Shown here: in pieces, positions 33,975 through 41,527 of the stretch
Numbering within the stretch: position 1 is the stretch's first letter
How the letters are laid out: each line of letters begins with the position of its first letter
NCBI RefSeq assembly: GCF_900106675.1
Contig: NZ_FNOB01000024.1
Coordinates: 1-56,439 of the forward strand
Source: Allgaiera indica
GTDB taxonomy: Bacteria > Pseudomonadota > Alphaproteobacteria > Rhodobacterales > Rhodobacteraceae
Length of the DNA stretch: 56,439 bases
Direction of reading: 5' to 3'
Program-made: the position numbers and the translations under genes
The notes under the pieces: generated by a model
The model's input: only the letters and a program-made list of their open reading frames with translations
Database searches by the model: none
What the model was told of the DNA's origin: nothing

Positions 33975-36900
33975 TCAGCCGAAGACCAATTCAGGTAGGA
34001 TTGCTTCCCATTCATCGCGTCGAATGCTGCTGCGGAACTCTTCCTTGTTGTCGCTCTTGCTCCAGCGCACGATGGCGCCGATCTCGCCGCGGAGAAAGTC
34101 TAAGCCTTCGGGGGCCGCATAGGCACGAGCCATGCGGCCGAGTGTCTGCCCCTTCGCGTTGCGGATGATCCAGGTCGCTCCGTCCGAGGCCAGGGTCACC
34201 GGATCTCCAACCCGAGCTGTCTCGATGGCCGCGAGTGCCGGATGACCCTCTTTGAGCCGGCCAGCCCAGGATAGGTCCACCAGTTTCAGATCCGGCATCA
34301 CGTAGTGGGGCGGGCGCCCCATCAGCGCCTCACGGTCAGGCGCGACCTGCCGCTGTAGCACTGCCTCGTGCTGCGGGATGAGGAACGGGTGCGTGCCAGC
34401 AGCTATCACCGCCAAGCTCCGGCGCGCGCGCGTCATCGCAACATAGAAGAGACGCCGCGGGGCATCAGCATCCTCGCCGCGCGAGGGCTTCTCCCAGCCG
34501 CCGTCCAAGATCATGACGTCGTCGAACTCCAGGCCCTTGGCCCTGTGGGCTGTGAGTAGTAGCAACCCGCGCTGCTCGCCACGCGTATCTCGAGACCATT
34601 CAGCGAACCACTCGACCAGATCTGGCACCGGCATGGGTTTGTCGGCGATCTCGCGCGCGAGTGCCGCAATGCCTTCGGCGATCAAATCGGTCCACCGGTT
34701 CCTTGCCAGCCCGTTTAAGACCTCCAACAAATCCGGAATTCCAAGGAGGCGCGCCGGGTCGCGCCGGAGCTGGGCCACGAACGTCTGCATTTCGCGAAGA
34801 CGCCAGATGTTTGGCAGGCTCTCGTTTGCCATCTCAACCGGAATACCTTGCGCCTCGGCGTAAGCACGTACCGGCCCAAGCCGGCGCCAGTCGCGCGAGA
34901 TGATTGCCACACGTGACCAGTTCCAGTCCGGGTCAAGCCGGGAGAGTCGCATAAGCTCGTCCACGGCTGCAAAGGCTTGGACAGCATCACCCTGCGGGCA
35001 CTGCAGAAGTTGCACGCGCCCGGCAGCGACCGGGTCGAGCGCAGTCATCGCACCGCCCGGCGGAGCTTTCGCACGGCTTCGATTGATGGTGATGTCGTGG
35101 CCAGTCTTCATCCGCTCTGCGGCCGGTGCAATCACAGAATTGGCGGCATCGATGATGTGGCGGCTCGAGCGGTAGTTTTCGGTCAGGAATTCGGGCCGGG
35201 CTTTGTAGTCTGCCTCGAACTGGCGGATGAAGCGGATTGAGGCGCCGGCGAAAGCGTAAATATTCTGGTCATCGTCGCCAACAGCAAAGAGGCTCAGCTG
35301 CAGGTCCGGATCCTCCAACGAGCGCCCCGCGACCGCGGCGATCAACGCGTATTCCTCGGGGCCGATGTCCTGATACTCGTCGACTAGGATCCATCGATAG
35401 CCCTGGATCAGTGCGTCGCGCTGCGCTTCGGCCTCGGGCTTCGAGAGACCCTCACCATTCAGTTGCCGTACAGCTTCCAGTACAATGCCGTCGAAATCAT
35501 GGGCATCGCCTGATGCACCGACAAAGCTGGCACCGACCAATCGCATCGCCAGCGCATGGCAGGTGGAAACCGTGACGCGCCAGGCGTCATCGCCGATCAG
35601 GTGGCGAAGGCGCGCGCGTATTTCGGCGGCCGCGTGTCGGTTGTAGGCAAGGACCAGGATGCCACGCGGATCCTCGCGCCGCGCCCGGACAAGAAAGGCG
35701 ATGCGGTGGACCAGAACCCGCGTTTTGCCTGAACCGGGGCCTGCGAGCACCAGCACGTTGGTTTGTTCCCGGTCGTCCGAGACGATCTTCTGCTGTACCG
35801 GGTTGTCGAGCGCATCGACGATCGCCTTCCAGGAGGTTCCGGTCGTTTGTCGTCGGATCTCGGCGCCGCGCCCCGGCAACCAACGCCGCAGGAAGGCATC
35901 ACGATCGAGAACGAAGTAGTCCTCGGAGAGCCGTAGAGCCTGGTCCATCGCGCCCAGGCCCGCTTCGGCATAGGCGGCCATCACATGGGTTTGAATCGTC
36001 TGCTCGCCGTAATGCTCTTCGAGTGGTGTGAAGTCCTTTTGAGTGAACCCGCCGCCACCTGGGCGTAGATGCACTGTCATTGCCGGACGGAATACCGTCA
36101 GCCCCTTACCGAGCGTCATCACCTCCTGCTCGTGAAGCCAAAGCAGGGCGCGTTCCATGAGCTTGTTCATGTCCTGCACAGCACCTCGCAGGAAGGCATC
36201 GCCATTGAGCGAGGCGAGGAGATCCCCCATCGTTGTTTCAACCTGAAGGTCTTTGCCGCGCGTGCCTTTCGGCACCTTGCCGGTGAGATGGCTGAGAAGA
36301 AGCTCCGCGGCTTGCCTGCGGATCGCCGCAGTCTGTTCCAGCACCGGCCACGACCGCTGTAGCGCGACCATGAGCGTGTTGCGCGAGACTTTGCGCAGTC
36401 GGACGTTGCCGCGCCCGCCGTCCTGATCACGTCCGTCCCCGGCAATGCCACGCAGGAACTTCTCGACGATGTCGGGGCGGGCCGTGGCATGCTCCCGGTC
36501 GCGCAGGGCCTGACAAGCCTCGGCCAGATGCAAGGGCGACGCCTCACCGCCTTCTGCATCGGGGGCAGCCTCGCGCATCAGAGCAATCAGTTCGGCTTCC
36601 AGGCGGGACGATTGCCCCAAGCGCTGCGAGGACTGACCCTCGACACCGACATGGACGAAGATTGTCACCGCAACGTCGTTGCGGGCGATGCCGAGCGCCT
36701 CGAGGTCAGCCAGTGCCTTGTTTAGGCCGCCACCGGTTAACCCGCTGACGCCGGTCAATTCGTCGGTGGAAATGCCTTGATCGGGCTGTGCATTCATCAA
36801 GTGGCGCACGATGTCCAAAAGCTGCCGGCGTCGGGTGCCAGTGATGCTGGCCGCGGAGAGGATTGTCTCGGCCTCTTCCAGCCGCTGGACGCGCAGAGAT

Positions 36901-39128
36901 GACGGAAAGACCTGTACCCGGTTCTCCTCGCGGCTAAGCAGCTTTGCCTCTTCGAGCCAGGAAACAGCTGTCTTGACGCGGGTGTCGTCAGTGGCGCTAT
37001 CGCGCTCGAATTCCAAATCTCTTTCGGCGCGTACGATTTCGCCCGAGGTCGCGATGACTTCGCCGTTTTTTGAGGTCTTGCCGTCGAGCCTGCGCAGTGC
37101 CTTCAGGATCGCGCCGATCTCATGCCGCGCCAGCCTCGAGCGCGCCGAGAGTGAGAACTGGCGCTCGACGTCGTCGCCTGCGAAGAGCAGGACGCAGTTG
37201 GCATGTTCCCGATCGCGGCCTGCGCGGCCTGCCTCCTGGAGGTAGTTCTCGAGCGAGCCGGGAATGTCACCATGAACAACCAGCCGGATATCGGGCTTGT
37301 CGATCCCCATGCCGAAAGCGTTGGTGGCAGCGATCACCCGAAGCTCACCAATGCGGAAGCGCTCCTGGATGTCGCGCTTCTCATCGGGTTTCAGGCCGGC
37401 GTGGAAGTGTTCAGCCGCAAGCCCCTGCTGCTTGAGAAACTCCGCGACCCGTTCCGTCGCACTGCGTGTCGCGCAATAGACCACGGCGCCAGAGGCACCT
37501 TCGCGCGGCAGTTTTGCTTCGATCACGTCGAGGATGTCGGCAAGCTTGGTCCCGCGCTGGGTTTCGCGCACCTCGAAGGTGAGGTTGGTGCGGACCGCGC
37601 CGCCATCGAGCAGCAGGAGTTCGACCCCGAGCCGCGACTTGAAATGTTCCCGGATGTCGCGGACAACTTCGGGCTTGGCGGTGGCGGTCAGGCACAAGAC
37701 AGGCGCCGGAGGCTCGTCGCCCGAGAACTCCTTTATGAAGCGCCCGACATAGCGATAGTCCGGCCGGAAGTCGTGCCCCCATTTTGAGATACAGTGTGCC
37801 TCGTCCAGCACCCAGAACCCGACCTCGCGCTGAGCCAGGACCGAACGGACCGAGACACTGCGTAACTGTTCTGGCGAGATCAGCAGCATCGCGGCTTCGC
37901 CCATGCGAACCCTGTCCAGCGCATCCTGCCGTTCGGGTAGTGAGAGCATGCCATTGACCGTGACCGCAGAGGAAATCCCTGCTCGAGCCATCCCCTGCAC
38001 CTGATCAGCCATCAGCGCCACGAGAGGCGAGATAACTACTGTCAGCGCTCCGGTTTTGTCGAATTTTGACAGGGCCGGGATCTGGTAGCAGACCGACTTC
38101 CCAGTGCCGGTAGGGAGAATGCCAAGGATGCTTTGCCCATGCATCGCCTCGTCGACGATCCGCTCCTGCAAAGGCCGACCCATGTCATCCACCGGCTGGG
38201 GCCGGAATGCGTCAAATCCAAACCAGCGAGAGAGCGCGCGGTTGGGATCATTCTTCTCGCGGCACCAAGCGCAATCCGGGCTGTCGCAGGCGGTGTCGCG
38301 CAGATGGCGTACGATCAGCGATGCTTCACGAAACTGCATGCGCACCCAGGGCGGCATGACGGACTCCCCGCCGGCCACCGAAATCCAGGACAGAGCATAG
38401 GCCATCGGCCAACCCAATTGCGGACTCGTTAGCCGCCCCAAAGTCTGTTCAGTGCGCCGTTCGCAGGCTCGTCCAGATAGAAGACGCCGGATCGCGCTTT
38501 CCGCATCCCCTGCCGAGGCAACAGGGGCCGCTCGGATGTGGTCGAACACGGCATCAAATCCGGCCGACGCCTCCTGTCGTGTTGCAAGATAATGATAGGC
38601 CACCAGCGCATCGGGTTCCGCGGAATTGAGTTCGCGGAAGGCTTGGAGTTGGTTTTCCAGCACCTGAAACACCAGACGCGCATCGAGTTCTGGGTTGTTC
38701 ACATGCCCCGCCTGGAGGCGGCCATCCTGATAGTGTTTGACGAGGTGGTGGTAGGGATTGCGCGGAAAGGCCAGCGGGTTCAGCCACAGGGTGTCGATCG
38801 GGGCGGTGACCAGTTTCGCCAGACGAGGGCGTACAGCCGCGAGATGAGGAAGATCATGGCGCAGGATGTTGTGTCCGATCAGATGATCAGCGTCGGCTAG
38901 CGCCGCTTCCAACCGATCCAGTGCATCCTCCAAATCGCCTTTGCGGGACAGGATCGGAGGTGTTTCTCCGCGCCGAACCCCCGCAAACGCAAAGATCCGA
39001 GCGGTTCGCGGGTCCACTTCAAGGTCGACCGAAACGCACCGCTCAAGGAATTTCATGGAGGGTTCATGCATTACGAGCGGTAATCCAAATGGGTTTTCCA
39101 TTGTGAGGCGATCGCGGATCATCGCCAA
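33975..39128 (-). CDS. Giant exonuclease-RecQ-UvrD fusion helicase
   Basis: About 1700 residues with three units. Residues about 25-180 look like a DEDD exonuclease: SVDLEVDP, GHNILRHDLPHL and ELDARLV. A Cys cluster, CDSPDCAWC, lies near 283. A full RecQ helicase follows (LPTGTGKSVCYQ near 339, LDEAHCISKWGHDFRPDYRY near 443, YLQEAGRAGRD near 620). The C-terminal third is a UvrD/Rep helicase (AGPGSGKTRVL near 1129, VDEYQDIGPEEY near 1249, TENYRSSRHI near 1315, TAHRAKGLEFDDV near 1530, VAMTRARRSL near 1568). Two 3'-5' helicases and a nuclease in one chain suggest DNA unwinding and degradation. The exact start is uncertain; TTG 39128 or ATGs at 39122, 39101 or 39056 are possible. It follows the HEPN and WYL genes on the same strand. 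Confidence 0.85.
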   Translation of the reverse strand: MAMIRDRLTMENPFGLPLVMHEPSMKFLERCVSVDLEVDPRTARIFAFAGVRRGETPPILSRKGDLEDALDRLEAALADADHLIGHNILRHDLPHLAAVRPRLAKLVTAPIDTLWLNPLAFPRNPYHHLVKHYQDGRLQAGHVNNPELDARLVFQVLENQLQAFRELNSAEPDALVAYHYLATRQEASAGFDAVFDHIRAAPVASAGDAESAIRRLLSGRACERRTEQTLGRLTSPQLGWPMAYALSWISVAGGESVMPPWVRMQFREASLIVRHLRDTACDSPDCAWCREKNDPNRALSRWFGFDAFRPQPVDDMGRPLQERIVDEAMHGQSILGILPTGTGKSVCYQIPALSKFDKTGALTVVISPLVALMADQVQGMARAGISSAVTVNGMLSLPERQDALDRVRMGEAAMLLISPEQLRSVSVRSVLAQREVGFWVLDEAHCISKWGHDFRPDYRYVGRFIKEFSGDEPPAPVLCLTATAKPEVVRDIREHFKSRLGVELLLLDGGAVRTNLTFEVRETQRGTKLADILDVIEAKLPREGASGAVVYCATRSATERVAEFLKQQGLAAEHFHAGLKPDEKRDIQERFRIGELRVIAATNAFGMGIDKPDIRLVVHGDIPGSLENYLQEAGRAGRDREHANCVLLFAGDDVERQFSLSARSRLARHEIGAILKALRRLDGKTSKNGEVIATSGEIVRAERDLEFERDSATDDTRVKTAVSWLEEAKLLSREENRVQVFPSSLRVQRLEEAETILSAASITGTRRRQLLDIVRHLMNAQPDQGISTDELTGVSGLTGGGLNKALADLEALGIARNDVAVTIFVHVGVEGQSSQRLGQSSRLEAELIALMREAAPDAEGGEASPLHLAEACQALRDREHATARPDIVEKFLRGIAGDGRDQDGGRGNVRLRKVSRNTLMVALQRSWPVLEQTAAIRRQAAELLLSHLTGKVPKGTRGKDLQVETTMGDLLASLNGDAFLRGAVQDMNKLMERALLWLHEQEVMTLGKGLTVFRPAMTVHLRPGGGGFTQKDFTPLEEHYGEQTIQTHVMAAYAEAGLGAMDQALRLSEDYFVLDRDAFLRRWLPGRGAEIRRQTTGTSWKAIVDALDNPVQQKIVSDDREQTNVLVLAGPGSGKTRVLVHRIAFLVRARREDPRGILVLAYNRHAAAEIRARLRHLIGDDAWRVTVSTCHALAMRLVGASFVGASGDAHDFDGIVLEAVRQLNGEGLSKPEAEAQRDALIQGYRWILVDEYQDIGPEEYALIAAVAGRSLEDPDLQLSLFAVGDDDQNIYAFAGASIRFIRQFEADYKARPEFLTENYRSSRHIIDAANSVIAPAAERMKTGHDITINRSRAKAPPGGAMTALDPVAAGRVQLLQCPQGDAVQAFAAVDELMRLSRLDPDWNWSRVAIISRDWRRLGPVRAYAEAQGIPVEMANESLPNIWRLREMQTFVAQLRRDPARLLGIPDLLEVLNGLARNRWTDLIAEGIAALAREIADKPMPVPDLVEWFAEWSRDTRGEQRGLLLLTAHRAKGLEFDDVMILDGGWEKPSRGEDADAPRRLFYVAMTRARRSLAVIAAGTHPFLIPQHEAVLQRQVAPDREALMGRPPHYVMPDLKLVDLSWAGRLKEGHPALAAIETARVGDPVTLASDGATWIIRNAKGQTLGRMARAYAAPEGLDFLRGEIGAIVRWSKSDNKEEFRSSIRRDEWEAILPELVFG

Positions 39129-39266
39129 GCCAAAGTAGCCAGGTCAACAAGCCCGTATGCGATCCAAGGGGAGGTACGAATTTTATGATTGAAGAGCTTT
39201 TTGTCACTGTTGGGGCAAAGGGTTGAGTATTATTGGCATCGCGAAAATGACGGCCACCAGAAGATC

Positions 39267-39932
39267 CTACTGCACGACTGGATAGAAGGGCTTTCCCCAC
39301 TCCTGTTCAGGATTCTCCATCATCAAATCGACGAATACGGGTAGCAGAAAGGCCAGGATGGCCGCGCCGTCACGGACCTGCGTTCGGTTCACTCCACTGT
39401 TCCAGGTCGAGCCGCCATGCACGAGTTGATTGCGCAGCACATACAGGCGGTCGAAGACGAAGCTCAGCACGCGAGCCGTGTCTCCAGCCTGAAACGCCTG
39501 AGTGAAGGACTTGGCTGATGCTTTGAAGCGCGCTTCCCAATCCTCGTAGCCGTCGATGCCGTTGTGGTATTGCCAGAACGGATTGAAGACGTAGCGATTT
39601 TCCATAAGCAGCCTTACGGGACCAGTGAACCGCTGCCACAGAGCCTTGTAGATCCGCTTCTCATGATCCAGCGCGACGAGTTTGCCGAAGAAATCGAGAA
39701 ACGCCGCGCGCTCGCCAGGAGCGATGCTTTGGAATTCACGCTCGTCGGCATAGGCCGCATTGAAGGCGATCCAGAGAAACAAGAACCGTGCATCTTCATC
39801 CCCGTCGCAGGCTTCTGACCTTCCGACCCAGCTAATCGCTCGGTGGACGCGCAAGCCCATCGTTTCAGGGAACCCAGCGCGAATAGCGCGCTGCTTGTTT
39901 TTCAGGTTGCTGAAACTCAGGCTGTCGTTCAT
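39267..39932 (-). CDS. HEPN-domain protein, possible RNase
   Basis: A 221-residue mostly helical protein. The segment FDRLYVLRNQLVHGGSTWNS near residue 165 contains R-N-x-x-x-H, the catalytic signature of HEPN ribonucleases. HEPN proteins in defence loci cut RNA after activation or act as toxins. The ATG at 39932 has GGAGGAG just upstream; the longer frame to 40043 overlaps the WYL gene and has no signal. It lies 25 bases after the WYL gene and 139 bases before the giant helicase, all on one strand, so co-transcription is likely. No nucleotidyltransferase (MNT) antitoxin lies beside it, which argues against a simple HEPN-MNT pair. Confidence 0.7.
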   Translation of the reverse strand: MNDSLSFSNLKNKQRAIRAGFPETMGLRVHRAISWVGRSEACDGDEDARFLFLWIAFNAAYADEREFQSIAPGERAAFLDFFGKLVALDHEKRIYKALWQRFTGPVRLLMENRYVFNPFWQYHNGIDGYEDWEARFKASAKSFTQAFQAGDTARVLSFVFDRLYVLRNQLVHGGSTWNSGVNRTQVRDGAAILAFLLPVFVDLMMENPEQEWGKPFYPVVQ

Positions 39933-39957
39933 CGAGCTCCTCCGCTGGAAATCTCTC

Positions 39958-40938
39958 TCATGGCATCGCACCGAAGTCGGAACGGCGATAGCCTTCAACC
40001 ATGGCGCGCAGTGCATTGGGCGCGATAACCTCGACCTTGTCACCCCATTGGTAGAGATGCCAGGTCATCTCGAGCCAACCGGCGGCGTGAAAGCGGATGA
40101 CCAAACTGCCATCTGTTTGCGGCTCGAGAATCTGATTTGGGTGAAATCTGAAGCCCGCCGCTCGCTGCGCCGCCTCGGGCGCAAAACGCCAAATGACCTC
40201 TCCATATTGTTCCGGGTCTTGCCAGACGCCGAAGGACTGCGCGGCATAGTCCGCAATGGTGAACCCTTCCTTCAGCGCAAAGCTTTCGTCGAGCGTTGTT
40301 GCCTCGCGAATGAGATCGATCCGGAAGTTCCGAACCTCATCGGCCTTGGCGGGATCACGGGCAGCAAGATAGGTGCGATGGCCCAGGAGGACGCCATGAG
40401 GTTCGAGGATGCGCGACGTCGTGTCTGCATTGTAAAGAACGCGCAGGCGGAAGGGGCCGCGCAACGCCTCGATGATCGCGTCGAGAATGTCAGGGGAAAC
40501 GCTGACGCGTGGACCGGGTCGTGTCACTTGGCCCATTGCCGTCAGAACCGCTTCGGCATCGGCTTCGACCCGGGCTGCGCTGCGTGAGGACAGCCTGGCG
40601 AGTAGCCCGTCACGAAGATCGGTGAGAGCTTGCGCGTGTCGAAGACGTCCATCGGCCTCGGCGCCGCGCGCCGCGATCTCCAGCGCCTCGATCCCGGTCT
40701 CTTGGCGCAGCTGAAGCCGATCGAGGTGCGGATCGGAGAGGCGCCAGCGACGTTTTCTATCCTCACCGTCTTCCGCAGTGACGTTGCCGAACGTCTCTTC
40801 AAGAGCGTCGGTCATGCGCTGTGCTGTTCGGTGCGAAACGTCGAACTCGGCGCAAATGTCTTCAAGGCTTATGCCATACCGCCGCGCCGCTGCCATTTGA
40901 GCGAGGCGGATCAGATCCTGGGCTTTCGCGAAAGACAT
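39958..40938 (-). CDS. WYL-domain transcriptional regulator
   Basis: A 326-residue protein. An N-terminal DeoR-like winged helix is followed by a WYL ligand-binding domain: RVLYNADTTSRILEPHGVLL, then RTYLAARDPAKADEVRNFRI near residues 165-215, with Tyr-Leu and the following arginines typical of the fold. A WCX-like C-terminal part (WEVIAPNAL-type end) closes it. WYL repressors such as BrxR and CapW control phage-defence operons and bind inverted repeats in their own promoters. A TGTCA-N5-TGACA dyad lies 19-33 bases upstream of this start, and related motifs precede two other operons. I infer that it autoregulates and controls the whole 29-50 kb cluster. Confidence 0.87.
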   Translation of the reverse strand: MSFAKAQDLIRLAQMAAARRYGISLEDICAEFDVSHRTAQRMTDALEETFGNVTAEDGEDRKRRWRLSDPHLDRLQLRQETGIEALEIAARGAEADGRLRHAQALTDLRDGLLARLSSRSAARVEADAEAVLTAMGQVTRPGPRVSVSPDILDAIIEALRGPFRLRVLYNADTTSRILEPHGVLLGHRTYLAARDPAKADEVRNFRIDLIREATTLDESFALKEGFTIADYAAQSFGVWQDPEQYGEVIWRFAPEAAQRAAGFRFHPNQILEPQTDGSLVIRFHAAGWLEMTWHLYQWGDKVEVIAPNALRAMVEGYRRSDFGAMP

Positions 40939-40954
40939 AAGCGCACCGAGCGAG

Positions 40955-40975
40955 CCTGTCAGAGTTTGACACCCT
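40955..40975. promoter_or_regulatory. Shared operator-like motif, site 2 (WYL gene promoter)
   Basis: This site contains the perfect inverted repeat TGTCA-GAGTT-TGACA (40957-40971) followed by CCCT. It lies between the WYL gene start and the divergent small gene, so one bound dimer could control both. It is the most symmetric of the three related sites and the best candidate for the WYL protein's own operator. Confidence 0.55.
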
Positions 40976-41087
40976 CGCAGGCTAGGAAGGTTCCTGCGCC
41001 CTGTCGAGTGATTCCCTTAGCAGGTGATTTCAGCACGAGTTCCTTGGGTTCGGCGGGGCGCACCAACTTGGCAGAAGGAACAGCAAC

Positions 41088-41351
41088 ATGAGCGGAAGTG
41101 TCATCAGGATTGAACGGATCTCCTCCCGGAGCGGCGGCGTGGAGGAACCGGTCGTCACCAGCAAGGGCTATCAACTTGCCGATCCGGCGCATGGCAAGCA
41201 CAGGCACCATGCGGAACATGCGACCTATGTGAAGACGCTGGACGAGGCGGTGGCGCTGATCGAGCGCGGGTTCTCACTTCGGATGGGGGCGAAAGGCAAG
41301 GCCCCTTCGTTGATCGCGCCGAAAAGCCTGCGGATCGTGCGTGCAAGCTAG
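41088..41351 (+). CDS. Small protein of unknown function (87 residues)
   Basis: An 87-residue basic protein that I do not recognise. It has a His-rich middle (AHGKHRHHAEHATYVKT, residues about 33-50) that could bind metal, then an amphipathic helix LDEAVALIERGF and a basic C-terminus ending KSLRIVRAS. There is no signal peptide or membrane segment. The ATG follows AGAAGGA, a good ribosome-binding sequence, and the frame is compact, so I believe it is real. It is divergent from the WYL regulator across a promoter region with the shared operator motif. About 176 bases, including a second motif and a terminator-like hairpin, separate it from the nuclease-helicase gene. The stop is TAG. Confidence 0.65.
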   Translation: MSGSVIRIERISSRSGGVEEPVVTSKGYQLADPAHGKHRHHAEHATYVKTLDEAVALIERGFSLRMGAKGKAPSLIAPKSLRIVRAS

Positions 41352-41431
41352 AGGCGTGATCTCTAAGCACCTAGCATCACGAAGAAATCGGGGTAATGCT
41401 TCGTCGTATTCCGTTGCCGCGCAGTGTTGTG

Positions 41432-41452
41432 CGTGACAGTTGTTGACACCCA
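41432..41452. promoter_or_regulatory. Shared operator-like motif, site 3 (before nuclease-helicase operon)
   Basis: TGACA-GTTGT-TGACA followed by CCC. It matches 15 of 21 positions with the site at the WYL promoter and lies 76 bases before the nuclease-helicase start. The half-sites are direct rather than inverted here. CCCATCTGGG, a short palindrome, overlaps its right end. Confidence 0.45.
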
Positions 41453-41470
41453 TCTGGGTTATTGAACAAG

Positions 41471-41513
41471 GTGCAACTCGGAGACGATTCCGCTTTGAGT
41501 TGCGCTCCTTTTT
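41471..41513 (+). terminator. Terminator-like hairpin in the leader of the nuclease-helicase operon
   Basis: GTGCAACTC (41471-41479) pairs with GAGTTGCGC (41497-41505) to form a 9-bp stem with one G-T pair. TCCTTTTT follows at once, then ATG only 14 bases later. This is a standard intrinsic terminator shape. It either ends transcripts of the small upstream gene or acts as an attenuator, because any promoter at the site-3 motif would transcribe through it to reach the operon. Confidence 0.6.
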
Positions 41514-41527
41514 AATTGTAGGAACCC

